From an uncultured Actinomycetes bacterium (lineage in GTDB: Bacteria; Actinomycetota; Actinomycetes; S36-B12), in contig CAINGG010000042.1 of the NCBI GenBank assembly GCA_903848435.1, positions 1 to 10,339 of the forward strand: 10,339 nt of DNA, read 5' to 3'. Below, piece by piece: positions 1 through 8,093 of the stretch; position 1 is the first letter of the stretch; every line of letters begins with the position of its first letter. The notes under the pieces are model-generated. The model was given only the letters and a program-made list of their open reading frames with translations. It had not been told where the DNA came from and made no database searches. Made by a program: the position numbers and the translations under genes.

Positions 1-518
1 AGGACGCGGGGCCCCGCGAAGTTGGTCATGTTGTCCTCGTGATCGCGGATCGCGTGGCAGGTGTTTTGGCACAGGAAGCACTCGATGCACTTGCGGAACT
101 CCTGGCTACGAGCGACGTCCTCCTGCTGCATCCGGTATTCGCCGGGCTCCAGGCCCTTCGGGGGCTTGAATGCCGGGACCTCGCGCGCCTTGGCGTAGTT
201 GTACTGGACATCGGTGACCAGGTCGCGAATGACTGGGAAGGTGCGAAGCGGCGTCACCGTGATGGGTTCGCCGTCGGGAAAGATGTTCATGCGGGTCAGG
301 CACATCAGGCGAGGCTTGCCGTTGACCTCGGCGCTGCACGACCCGCACTTGCCCGCCTTGCAGTTCCAGCGGATCGCAAGGTCGTTCTCCTGCTCGGCCT
401 GAATGCGGTGCAGGACGTCGAGGATGACCTCGCCGTCGTTCACCTCGACGGTGTAGTCCTTCAGAGCGCCGTCGCCCTTTTCGCCCCGCCAGATGCGGAA
501 GGTTGCCTGGTGTCCCAC
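1..518 (-). CDS. sdhB: Succinate dehydrogenase (Sdh1-type) iron-sulfur subunit, C-terminus cut off by window edge
   Basis: This is the electron-transfer subunit of the Sdh1-type complex; it carries electrons from FAD in SdhA to the membrane anchor through Fe-S clusters on the cytoplasmic face. About 172 residues are visible of a family that is usually near 250. A plant-type ferredoxin domain comes first, with [2Fe-2S] ligands C53, C58, C61 and C73 (all four Cys, motif CKAGKCGSC). A CIECFLCQNTC motif follows at 144-154, supplying most [4Fe-4S] ligands and one [3Fe-4S] ligand. The last cysteine motif lies beyond the window. I place the start at a GTG two bases after the sdhA stop, because AAGGAG lies nine bases upstream and the protein then starts like mycobacterial Rv0247c. 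That protein is also matched closely, from memory, in the TRMxxF and PLRTFPVIRDLVTDV segments. It is the last visible gene of the minus-strand operon. Fumarate reductase direction cannot be excluded from sequence. Confidence 0.93.
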   Translation of the reverse strand, partial: MGHQATFRIWRGEKGDGALKDYTVEVNDGEVILDVLHRIQAEQENDLAIRWNCKAGKCGSCSAEVNGKPRLMCLTRMNIFPDGEPITVTPLRTFPVIRDLVTDVQYNYAKAREVPAFKPPKGLEPGEYRMQQEDVARSQEFRKCIECFLCQNTCHAIRDHEDNMTNFAGPRV

Positions 519-520
519 GG

Positions 521-2434
521 CTATGCGCTCCTTCGGGCTAGTGACTCGACTTCCGCCTCAGTCATGTATTTGCTGAGCTCCTTGGCATCGAACAGCGCCG
601 CGAGCTCGGGCGTCATCTCGGGCAGTGCCTTGCGCTGCACCGACAGGCGATCGTCGATCAGCGAGCACTGGAGATTGACCTTGCGCCATTCGGGGTCCAT
701 GGCCGGGAAGTCATCGCGAGTGTGACCTCCGCGCGACTCCTCGCGCATGAGAGCGGACTCGGCGATGCACTGGGACACGAGTAGCTGCTTGGGCAGGTCG
801 AGCGCCAGATGCCAGCCGGGGTTGTACTCCCGCCCACCGCCGGTCTTCATCGTGCGCGTGCGTTCCTTGAGCTCCTCGATGCGCTTGAGGGCAACGCGCA
901 TCTCGTCGGCATTGCGAATGATCCCGACGAGATCGTTCATCACGTCCTGGAGCTCTTTTTGGATCGCGTAGGGGTTCTCGCCCCGCTCGGCGGTGAAGGG
1001 GGCAAGCGCCCACTCCATCGCCGCGTCGACGGATGCCTGATCGACGCTGGGCGCCCAGCCTGACTTGCCCAGCTCTTCAACGTAGTCGGCCGCGTAGAGC
1101 CCCGCCCGACGACCGAAGACCAGGAGATCCGAGAGCGAGTTGCCACCGAGGCGATTCGAGCCGTGCATGCCGCCAGCGACCTCGCCGGCGCAGAACAGGC
1201 CCTGCACGCCCACGGCCGCCTGGGAGTCCTGGTCGACCTCGATGCCGCCCATCACGTAGTGGCAGGTCGGCCCGACCTCCATCGGCTCCTCGGTGATGTC
1301 GACGTCGGCAAGCTCCTTGAACTGGTGCCACATCGAGGGGAGCTTGGCGCGGATGACGTCGGCGGGGAGTCGCTTGGATACGTCGAGGAAGACACCACCG
1401 TGCGGTGAGCCGCGGCCTGCCTTGACCTCGGCATTGATCGAACGCGCGACCTCATCACGCGGCAGCAACTCGGGCGGCCGACGGTTGTTGTCGGGATCGG
1501 TGTACCAGCGATCGGCTTCCTCTTCGGTCGTCGCGTATTTGTCCTTGAAGACATCGGGGATGTAATCGAACATGAAACGACGGCCGTCGGAGTTGGTCAG
1601 GACACCGCCATCTCCACGGACCGACTCGGTCACGAGCAGGCCACGCACGCTGGGCGGCCAGACCATGCCGGTCGGATGGAACTGCACGAACTCCATGTTG
1701 ATCAGCGAGCCGCCGCACTCGAGCGCGAGCGCATGGCCGTCGCCGGTGTACTCCCACGAGTTGCTCGTCACCTTGAAGGACTTGCCGATACCACCGGTCG
1801 CGATGATCACCGCTGACGTCTCGATCAGGACGAACTCGCCGCTGGGGCGCCAGTAGGCCAGCACCCCGCACACGCGGCGATCGTCACCCTCGCCTGTCAT
1901 GAAGATCTTGGTGACCGTGCACTCGGCGAAGACCCGGATGCGCGACTCGTAGTCGCCCGACAGGCGCTTGTCCTCCTGCTGGAGGGCGACGACCTTCTGC
2001 TGCAGCGTGCGGATCATCTCGAGCCCGGTGCGGTCGCCGACGTGCGCGAGCCGGGGGTACTCGTGGCCACCGAAGTTGCGCTGGCTGATGCGCCCGTCCT
2101 TGGTGCGGTCGAAGAGGGCGCCCCAGGACTCGAGCTCCCACACGCGCTCCGGCGCCTCCTTCGCATGGATCTCGGCCATGCGGTAGTGGTTGAGGAACTT
2201 GCCGCCACGCATCGTGTCGCAGAAGTGAACCTGCCAGTTGTCATTGCTGTTGACGTTGGCCATCGACGCGGCGATGCCGCCCTCCGCCATGACCGTGTGC
2301 GCCTTGCCGAAGAGGGACTTGCTCATGACCGCAGTCGACTTGCCGCTCTCGCGTGCGGCGATGGCGGCACGAAGACCGGCGCCACCGGCACCGATGACGA
2401 CGACGTCGAAGGCGTATCGCTGGATATCACTCAT
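521..2434 (-). CDS. sdhA: Succinate dehydrogenase/fumarate reductase flavoprotein subunit (Sdh1-type)
   Basis: This flavoprotein oxidises succinate to fumarate with covalent FAD. The protein has 637 residues. It opens with the dinucleotide-binding motif GAGGAG (15-20). H46 in GKAHTVMAEGG is the expected FAD-linking histidine. By alignment with E. coli FrdA the substrate site is complete: H253 (HPTG), T269, E270, R273 (RGDGG), R326 (PRD, the usual catalytic acid), H392 (HYVMGG) and R428 (SNRLGGNSL). Between RFM (285-288) and the PRD arginine there are about 25 more residues than in the other SdhA of this window. This acidic insert appears in mycobacterial Rv0248c as I recall it, so it marks the Sdh1 subfamily rather than damage. 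The ATG follows the anchor gene by 15 bases with GAGG just upstream. The stop lies two bases before sdhB. The reaction direction in vivo cannot be read from sequence. Confidence 0.95.
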   Translation of the reverse strand: MSDIQRYAFDVVVIGAGGAGLRAAIAARESGKSTAVMSKSLFGKAHTVMAEGGIAASMANVNSNDNWQVHFCDTMRGGKFLNHYRMAEIHAKEAPERVWELESWGALFDRTKDGRISQRNFGGHEYPRLAHVGDRTGLEMIRTLQQKVVALQQEDKRLSGDYESRIRVFAECTVTKIFMTGEGDDRRVCGVLAYWRPSGEFVLIETSAVIIATGGIGKSFKVTSNSWEYTGDGHALALECGGSLINMEFVQFHPTGMVWPPSVRGLLVTESVRGDGGVLTNSDGRRFMFDYIPDVFKDKYATTEEEADRWYTDPDNNRRPPELLPRDEVARSINAEVKAGRGSPHGGVFLDVSKRLPADVIRAKLPSMWHQFKELADVDITEEPMEVGPTCHYVMGGIEVDQDSQAAVGVQGLFCAGEVAGGMHGSNRLGGNSLSDLLVFGRRAGLYAADYVEELGKSGWAPSVDQASVDAAMEWALAPFTAERGENPYAIQKELQDVMNDLVGIIRNADEMRVALKRIEELKERTRTMKTGGGREYNPGWHLALDLPKQLLVSQCIAESALMREESRGGHTRDDFPAMDPEWRKVNLQCSLIDDRLSVQRKALPEMTPELAALFDAKELSKYMTEAEVESLARRSA

Positions 2435-2449
2435 GGTGTCCTCACCACC

Positions 2450-3262
2450 TCAGAACAGGTACCAGTTGGGGATCGCACCCGAGGCGACCTGGCGGACGTA
2501 GAGATCAGTCAGGGCAACGCCGACGAGCGAGATCCACGCGTAGCGCATGTGATTGCCGTTGAGCTTGGAGACCCACGTCCACATCTTGTAGCGGACCGGG
2601 TGCTTGCTGAAGTGCTTCAGTCGTCCGCCCACGGCGTTGCGACAGGAGTGGCACGACAGGGAGTACAGCCACAGGAACGTGGCGTTGAGGATGAGGATGA
2701 AGGTGCCGATGCTGACATGGCCCCACGCCCCATCGGCGTTGCGGAACGCGAGGATGGCATCCCACGTGAGGATCACGTTGAAGACCAGACCGATGTAGAA
2801 GAAGTAGCGGTGCGAGTTCTGGATGATCAAGGGGAACTTCGACTCACCGGTGTACTTCTTGTGTGGCTCGCTCACGGCACACGCTGGCGGCGACATCCAG
2901 AAGGCGCGGTAGTAGGCCTTGCGGTAGTAGTAGCACGTCAGCCGGAATCCGAGCGGGAAGATGAGGATCAGCAGCGCCGGAGACAGCACCCACCAGGCGC
3001 CGACCGGCGTCCACTCGCTCGAACCGGGCACGCAGTCGACGGCGAGGCAGGGCGAGTAGAACGGCGAGATCAGCGGCGCAGAGTAGTAATAGGCGTTTTC
3101 GAAGGCCCGCCACGTCGAGTAGATGATGAAGGCGATCAGCGCCGCGGCCGTCAGGGCAGGCGCGAGCCACCATCGGTCGACGCGGAGCGTGCGCGCCTTG
3201 ATGTCTGCCCGGTGCTCCCCTGGTACGCCGCTGGACGGTGGGGTATCTAGAGCGCTGCTCAT
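2450..3262 (-). CDS. sdhC: Sdh1-type membrane anchor subunit, five predicted helices, Cys/His rich
   Basis: This is the single membrane anchor of the Sdh1 complex, expected to bind SdhA-SdhB and reduce menaquinone. The 270-residue protein has five hydrophobic segments at about 32-50, 88-107, 152-172, 182-202 and 240-258, preceded by a basic N-terminus. Length and gene order match mycobacterial Rv0249c. Six cysteines are present. C72 and C77 fall in the predicted outer loop. C110, C128, C204 and C207 fall on the predicted cytoplasmic side, with a CHSC motif at 204-207 and nearby H217, H221 and H238. From memory, a mycobacterial Sdh1 structure contains a membrane-embedded Rieske-type [2Fe-2S] cluster; these residues are candidate ligands, but I cannot assign them. 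The ATG is the only sensible start, although no good ribosome binding site precedes it. It is first in the minus-strand operon and may be mis-named a hypothetical protein by automatic annotation. Confidence 0.88.
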   Translation of the reverse strand: MSSALDTPPSSGVPGEHRADIKARTLRVDRWWLAPALTAAALIAFIIYSTWRAFENAYYYSAPLISPFYSPCLAVDCVPGSSEWTPVGAWWVLSPALLILIFPLGFRLTCYYYRKAYYRAFWMSPPACAVSEPHKKYTGESKFPLIIQNSHRYFFYIGLVFNVILTWDAILAFRNADGAWGHVSIGTFILILNATFLWLYSLSCHSCRNAVGGRLKHFSKHPVRYKMWTWVSKLNGNHMRYAWISLVGVALTDLYVRQVASGAIPNWYLF

Positions 3263-3284
3263 AGTCAGCCGTGGGGACCCTTCC

Positions 3285-3300
3285 CGGGCCGCACGGCCCG
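3285..3300 (-). repeat. GC-rich dyad in the Sdh1 operon leader
   Basis: CGGGCCG, two bases, then CGGCCCG: seven paired bases with no mismatch. As RNA it would fold with a four-base loop and six G/C-rich pairs. It lies 23-38 bases upstream of the sdhC start on the minus strand, so it is likely transcribed in the leader. There is no T-run after it, which argues against an intrinsic terminator. It may be a leader hairpin or a protein-binding dyad. Confidence 0.5.
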
Positions 3301-3309
3301 CCTGCCGCG

Positions 3310-3315
3310 ATGCTA
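3310..3315 (-). promoter_or_regulatory. Possible -10 element for the Sdh1 operon
   Basis: Read on the minus strand this is TAGCAT, which fits the TAnnnT pattern of actinobacterial housekeeping promoters. It would put the transcript start roughly 40 bases before the sdhC ATG, just ahead of the GC dyad. A TTGACC hexamer lies upstream at 3325-3330, but the gap is only nine bases. At a 16-base gap the hexamer is TGTGGG, a poor -35. It is a weak call. Confidence 0.25.
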
Positions 3316-3355
3316 TCCCTCACTGGTCAAACCCACATGTGCAGCGGGGGCGGTG

Positions 3356-3376
3356 CGAGGTGGGTCACACCCCTCG
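3356..3376. promoter_or_regulatory. Imperfect 21-base palindrome, candidate operator
   Basis: The arms CGAGG and CCTCG enclose TGGGTCACACC. Around the central C at 3366, eight of ten opposing positions are complementary (mismatches at 3361/3371 and 3363/3369). Its size and symmetry suit a dimeric regulator, and it sits close to the middle of the space between two divergent operons. I cannot match it to a named regulator. The GTCAC core only loosely resembles half of a CRP/Rex-like site, so the binder is unknown. Confidence 0.4.
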
Positions 3377-3401
3377 GGGGGCCGTTGGCACGAAGGCGCG
3401 C

Positions 3402-3426
3402 CCTGACCGCCCCGCCCGCCTGACCG
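3402..3426 (+). repeat. Two direct copies of CCTGACCG, 17 bases apart
   Basis: The copies are at 3402-3409 and 3419-3426, start to start 17 bases. They lie some 25-45 bases upstream of the best -10 candidate of the Sdh2 operon, a typical place for activator half-sites. The surrounding DNA is C-rich, so chance is a serious alternative. Confidence 0.3.
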
Positions 3427-3448
3427 GCTGCGCAGGTCGGCCCGCGAC

Positions 3449-3454
3449 TACGAT
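3449..3454 (+). promoter_or_regulatory. Possible -10 element for the Sdh2 operon, with a clear ribosome binding site downstream
   Basis: TACGAT fits the actinobacterial -10 pattern TAnnnT and would start transcription roughly 20 bases before the sdhC GTG. No recognisable -35 hexamer is found at 16-18 bases upstream. The ribosome binding site GGAGG at 3473-3477, five bases before the GTG, is strong and fixes that start. Confidence 0.35.
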
Positions 3455-3482
3455 GGCGGCAGTCGAAGTCGTGGAGGTTTAG

Positions 3483-3878
3483 GTGGCGGCCACACCTGTG
3501 GGCACGCTCTATGCCGGCGGCCAGGGCATGTGGTCCTGGGTTGCCCAGCGCATCACCGGCATCGCCGTCTTCTTCTTCCTCTACGTCCATGTGCTCGACA
3601 CGGCACTGGTGCGTGTCTCCCCCAACGCTTACGACCTCGTCATCGCCACCTACAAGACGCCCATCGTCAACCTGCTCGAGGTGGGCCTGGTGGGCGCTGT
3701 GCTCTACCACGCCCTCAACGGCGTACGCATCATCGCCGTCGACTTCTGGGTCAAGGGGCCGCGCTACCAGAAGCAGATGCTGTGGGTGGTCGTGGGCATC
3801 TGGGTCGTGGTCATGGTGCCCGGCACCTACTTCATGCTCAAGCACACGGTCGAAGCGCTCTTCGGGACCACGCCATGA
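3483..3878 (+). CDS. sdhC: Succinate dehydrogenase cytochrome b subunit SdhC (Sdh2-type)
   Basis: This is one of two membrane subunits that bind heme b and quinone for the Sdh2 complex. The 131-residue protein has three hydrophobic segments at about 24-44, 62-85 and 98-118. It follows the family pattern: an SdhC signature near the N-terminus (S18, R23, T25, G26), H36 in helix 1, and H76 in LYHALNGVR, the expected axial heme ligand. The signature normally reads S-x3-HR-x-(S/T)-G, as I recall for mycobacterial Rv3316 and E. coli; here the His is Gln22 (AQRITG, codon CAG). The GTG start is supported by GGAGG five bases upstream. The stop overlaps the ATG of sdhD (ATGA), so translation is probably coupled. 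It is the first gene of the plus-strand operon. Confidence 0.92.
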   Translation: MAATPVGTLYAGGQGMWSWVAQRITGIAVFFFLYVHVLDTALVRVSPNAYDLVIATYKTPIVNLLEVGLVGAVLYHALNGVRIIAVDFWVKGPRYQKQMLWVVVGIWVVVMVPGTYFMLKHTVEALFGTTP

Positions 3879-4291
3879 GCGTCGCCGACCGACCCCTCGA
3901 TCTCGAGCCCCCCGGCGCACCCCGGCGCCCGCCGGCCAGCAGCAACTTCGAGTTGAACTCGTGGATCTTCATGCGGGTGTCCGGCGTCGTCCTCATCTTC
4001 TTGGTCCTCGGCCATCTCGTCATCATGAACATCCTCGACGGCGGCGTGCAACGCATCAACTTCGCCTTCGTGGCCGGACGCTGGGCTAGTCCCTTCTGGC
4101 AGGTCTGGGATCTCGCGATGCTCTGGCTCGCGATGTTGCACGGCGGCAATGGCTTGCGGACGATCATCAATGACTACGCCGAGCGAGATCAGACCCGCTT
4201 CTGGCTCAAGATGCTGCTCTACGTGTCCGCAGCCTTCATCATCCTTCTCGGGACGCTCGTGATCTTCACCTTCGATCCGAGCATCGGCTAG
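3875..4291 (+). CDS. sdhD: Succinate dehydrogenase hydrophobic anchor subunit SdhD (Sdh2-type)
   Basis: This is the second membrane subunit of the Sdh2 complex, which forms the heme and quinone pocket together with SdhC. The 138-residue protein has a Pro-rich, probably disordered N-terminus (1-24) followed by three hydrophobic segments at about 33-54, 76-97 and 108-131. H89 in LHGGNGLRTIINDY is the likely second heme b ligand, and the D100-Y101 pair lies where quinone-site residues are found in the family. The reading frame is open much further upstream, but that stretch overlaps sdhC and is not SdhD-like. The ATG overlapping the sdhC stop as ATGA gives the length expected of Rv3317-type proteins. 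It is followed after eight bases by sdhA. Confidence 0.91.
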   Translation: MSVADRPLDLEPPGAPRRPPASSNFELNSWIFMRVSGVVLIFLVLGHLVIMNILDGGVQRINFAFVAGRWASPFWQVWDLAMLWLAMLHGGNGLRTIINDYAERDQTRFWLKMLLYVSAAFIILLGTLVIFTFDPSIG

Positions 4292-4299
4292 GCAGCACC

Positions 4300-6053
<1,754 letters not shown>

Positions 6054-6054
<1 letters not shown>

Positions 6055-6803
6055 TGACTGCCACCGCCGAATCCGTGCCAACTCCGCCTCGCACCGAGCC
6101 GACCGATGTCACCTTCCGCATCCGCCGCTTCCTTCCCGAACTCGACGACGAGCCCCACTGGGAGGACTACGTCGTCTCGGTCTACCCGACCGATCGAGTG
6201 CTCGACGCGCTGATGAAGATCAAGGGAGAGCAGGACGGCACGCTGACCTTCCGGCGATCCTGCGGCCATGGCGTCTGCGGATCCGACGCCATGATGATCA
6301 ACGGGAGCAATCGCCTGGCCTGCAAGACGCTGATCAAGGACCTCGGCTCCGGCGACGTCACGGTCGAGGCGATCAAGGGCCTGCCCCTCGAGAAGGACCT
6401 GGTCGTCGACATGGAGCCTTTCTTCGAGGCCTATCGAGCCGTGAAGCCCTACCTCATCACCGACGGCCAGGAGCCAACCCGGGAGCGCCTGCAGTCAGTC
6501 GAGGAGCGCCAGGCCTTCGACGACACCACCAAATGCATCCTGTGCGCCGCCTGCACGACCTCGTGCCCGGTCTTCTGGACCGATGAGCAGTACTTCGGGC
6601 CGGCGGCCATCGTCGCGGCCCACCGCTTCATCTTCGACAGTCGCGATGCCGGCGCTGCGGAGCGGCTGGAGATCCTCAACGACAAAGAGGGCGTGTGGCG
6701 CTGCCGGACGACGTTCAATTGCAGTTCAGCCTGCCCCCGCGGCATCGAGGTGACCCAGGCGATCCAGCAGGTCAAGCGAGCGCTCATCTTCCGACGCTTC
6801 TGA
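6054..6803 (+). CDS. sdhB: Succinate dehydrogenase iron-sulfur subunit SdhB (Sdh2-type)
   Basis: This subunit passes electrons from SdhA to the heme/quinone anchor. The 249-residue protein has an N-terminal ferredoxin domain with [2Fe-2S] ligands C70, C75, D78 and C90. Asp in third place (CGSD) is known in E. coli SdhB and is normal here. The C-terminal domain has CILCAACTTSC (161-171) and C217, C223 and C227, which together supply the [4Fe-4S] and [3Fe-4S] clusters. The protein ends shortly after, at FRRF. The open frame extends 200 codons upstream inside sdhA, but homology begins only at the ATG in TGATG, so that start is chosen and translation is probably coupled to sdhA. It is the last gene of the operon; 63 bases separate it from the carboxypeptidase gene. 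Confidence 0.96.
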
Positions 6804-6828
6804 CCCGCCAGACACGCCCCCGGTCAGC

Positions 6829-6843
6829 CCGGCTTCAGGCCGG
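6829..6843 (+). repeat. Small inverted repeat between sdhB and the carboxypeptidase gene
   Basis: CCGGC, five bases TTCAG, then GCCGG. It is a five-pair stem about 25 bases after the sdhB stop. No T-run follows, so it is at best a weak transcription end. It could equally belong to the upstream part of the next promoter: TAGCCT at 6853-6858, nine bases before the next ATG, resembles a -10 element and would give a very short leader. Both readings are tentative. Confidence 0.25.
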
Positions 6844-6866
6844 TCGCGCGACTAGCCTGAGGCATC

Positions 6867-8093
6867 ATGCGTCTCGCCCTGCCCCTGCGCCTCGCCCTCG
6901 CGGCGACCGCCGGCACGGCCATGCTCCTCGCCGCTGCCCCTGCTGCCAGTGCCGAGCCCATCGGTGGCCCGCTTCTCACCGGATCGGACGTCATCGTCGA
7001 TCGGGGCCCCGATGCGACCAAGCTGCCCGACGTGCCCGTCTCAGCCTGGGTGCTCGCTGACCTCGACACCGGCGCCATCCTCGCGGCGAAAGCACCGCAC
7101 GTGCCGCGCCCGCCGGCGAGCGTGCTGAAGACACTGACACTCCTGACCTTGTCGGAGCGACTCGATCCCAATCTCGTCTACACGACCACCTACGACGATG
7201 TCGCCGTGGAGGGTAGCCGCGTCGGGCTCGTCGAAGACGCCACCTACACCGTCCGTGACCTGATGTTCGGGCTCATGATGCAAAGCGGCAACGACTGCGC
7301 ATCAGCCCTTGCCAATGCCAATGGCGGCATGGAGTTGACCGTGTCGCAGATGAACGCCGAGGCGCAACGCCTCCAGGCCTACGACACCGTCGCCATGAAC
7401 GCCAGCGGCCTGCCAGCGGATGGCCAGCTGACGTCCGCCTACGACCTCGCGCTCATCGCCCGTGAAGGCCTCTCCCGACCGGACATCTACGAATACGTCA
7501 ACACCCGCGTGATCGAGGACTTCCCCGGCTACATGCCCGAAAAGCCCGGCGATCCCCGGCCGACGATGGCGATCGCCACGCAAAATCCACTCTTCATCCA
7601 AGGCTACGAGGGCGCCATCGGGGTCAAGACCGGCTGGACCACCGAGGCCGGCCGCACGTTCGTCGGGGCTGCCGAGCGCGGTGACACCTCACTCGTCGTC
7701 GTCCTGCTCAACATCGAGGGCGAGATCTATGACTCGGCGTCGGCGCTACTCGACTGGGGCTTCGACAACGTCTCGTCGGTGACGCCGGTCGGCTACCTGG
7801 TCGATCCCGTCGAGCCCGCCGTCGATGGTGTCGAGCCGAGCATGGGCCTGCCGGCAGACGAAGGCGGCGAAGGTAAGGCAGAAGCCGCGACAACGACCTC
7901 GGGAGCTGCGTCTGCAAGCGGTGGCTCGGTCAATGTCCTCGCCGTCCTCGTCTGCATCGCTGGACTGCTCATCGGAATCGCCACCGTGGCGGTCGGGGTG
8001 CGCAGTATCCGCGGCCCGGCACGGCGCACACCTCCGCGCAGGGCGGCGCCTCGACGTGATGCCGATGCCGAACGCGAGCCCGTCAGCAACTAG
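6867..8093 (+). CDS. dacB: D-alanyl-D-alanine carboxypeptidase (peptidase family S11), membrane anchored
   Basis: This is a low-molecular-mass penicillin-binding protein that removes the terminal D-Ala from peptidoglycan pentapeptides outside the membrane. The 408-residue protein starts with a signal peptide: basic start, hydrophobic 9-24, and a likely cut after ASA at 29. The three S11 active-site motifs are in order: S85-V-L-K88, S140-G-N142 and K254-T-G256. After the catalytic domain comes a low-complexity Ala/Gly/Ser/Glu linker, then one hydrophobic helix at about 357-378 and a basic, Arg/Pro-rich tail. This should hold the enzyme in the membrane with the tail inside. The C-terminal helix is like that of mycobacterial DacB1 (Rv3330), not the amphipathic anchor of E. 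coli PBP5. The TAG stop overlaps the stop of the opposite gene. It may be transcribed from its own promoter or by read-through from the sdh operon. Confidence 0.92.
   Translation: MRLALPLRLALAATAGTAMLLAAAPAASAEPIGGPLLTGSDVIVDRGPDATKLPDVPVSAWVLADLDTGAILAAKAPHVPRPPASVLKTLTLLTLSERLDPNLVYTTTYDDVAVEGSRVGLVEDATYTVRDLMFGLMMQSGNDCASALANANGGMELTVSQMNAEAQRLQAYDTVAMNASGLPADGQLTSAYDLALIAREGLSRPDIYEYVNTRVIEDFPGYMPEKPGDPRPTMAIATQNPLFIQGYEGAIGVKTGWTTEAGRTFVGAAERGDTSLVVVLLNIEGEIYDSASALLDWGFDNVSSVTPVGYLVDPVEPAVDGVEPSMGLPADEGGEGKAEAATTTSGAASASGGSVNVLAVLVCIAGLLIGIATVAVGVRSIRGPARRTPPRRAAPRRDADAEREPVSN

Larger units (their letters stand above)
3263..3482. promoter_or_regulatory. Divergent control region between the two succinate dehydrogenase operons
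   Basis: The 220 bases hold no credible gene and must contain the start signals for both Sdh operons, because the next genes on either side run away from it. Elements that can be read are a 16-base GC dyad near the Sdh1 side (3285-3300), an 8-base palindrome CACATGTG (3334-3341), a longer imperfect palindrome near the centre (3356-3376), two direct copies of CCTGACCG (3402 and 3419), and an 8-base palindrome CTGCGCAG (3428-3435). No classical TTGACA/TATAAT pair with 16-18 spacing is present on either strand. The promoters are therefore probably activator dependent or use weak -35 elements; that is inference. Confidence 0.7.

Noticed and set aside
39..725. A 228-codon plus-strand frame over the left-edge sdhB and the end of sdhA.
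   Set aside because: It is antisense to conserved Fe-S and flavoprotein coding sequence and has no supporting motif.
2042..3250. A 402-codon open frame on the plus strand, antisense to sdhA and the Sdh1 anchor.
   Set aside because: It is fully antisense to two well-recognised genes, rich in Arg, Glu, Asp and Val as expected of a high-G+C shadow frame, and shows no recognisable domain.
3325..3330. TTGACC on the minus strand as a -35 element for the Sdh1 operon.
   Set aside because: The only plausible -10 element (TAGCAT) is nine bases away, too close for a standard promoter, so I did not pair them.
3530..3874. An upstream extension of the sdhD frame.
   Set aside because: It overlaps sdhC in another frame and is His/Arg rich rather than SdhD-like. 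The ATGA overlap start gives the expected length.
3327..3920. A 197-codon minus-strand frame crossing the divergent control region and sdhC of the Sdh2 operon.
   Set aside because: It is mostly antisense to a clear sdhC. Its protein is a low-complexity His/Asp/Glu/Arg string, the usual product of antisense reading of hydrophobic codons.
6829..6843. An intrinsic terminator after the Sdh2 operon.
   Set aside because: The stem has only five pairs and no T-run follows; kept only as a weak inverted repeat.
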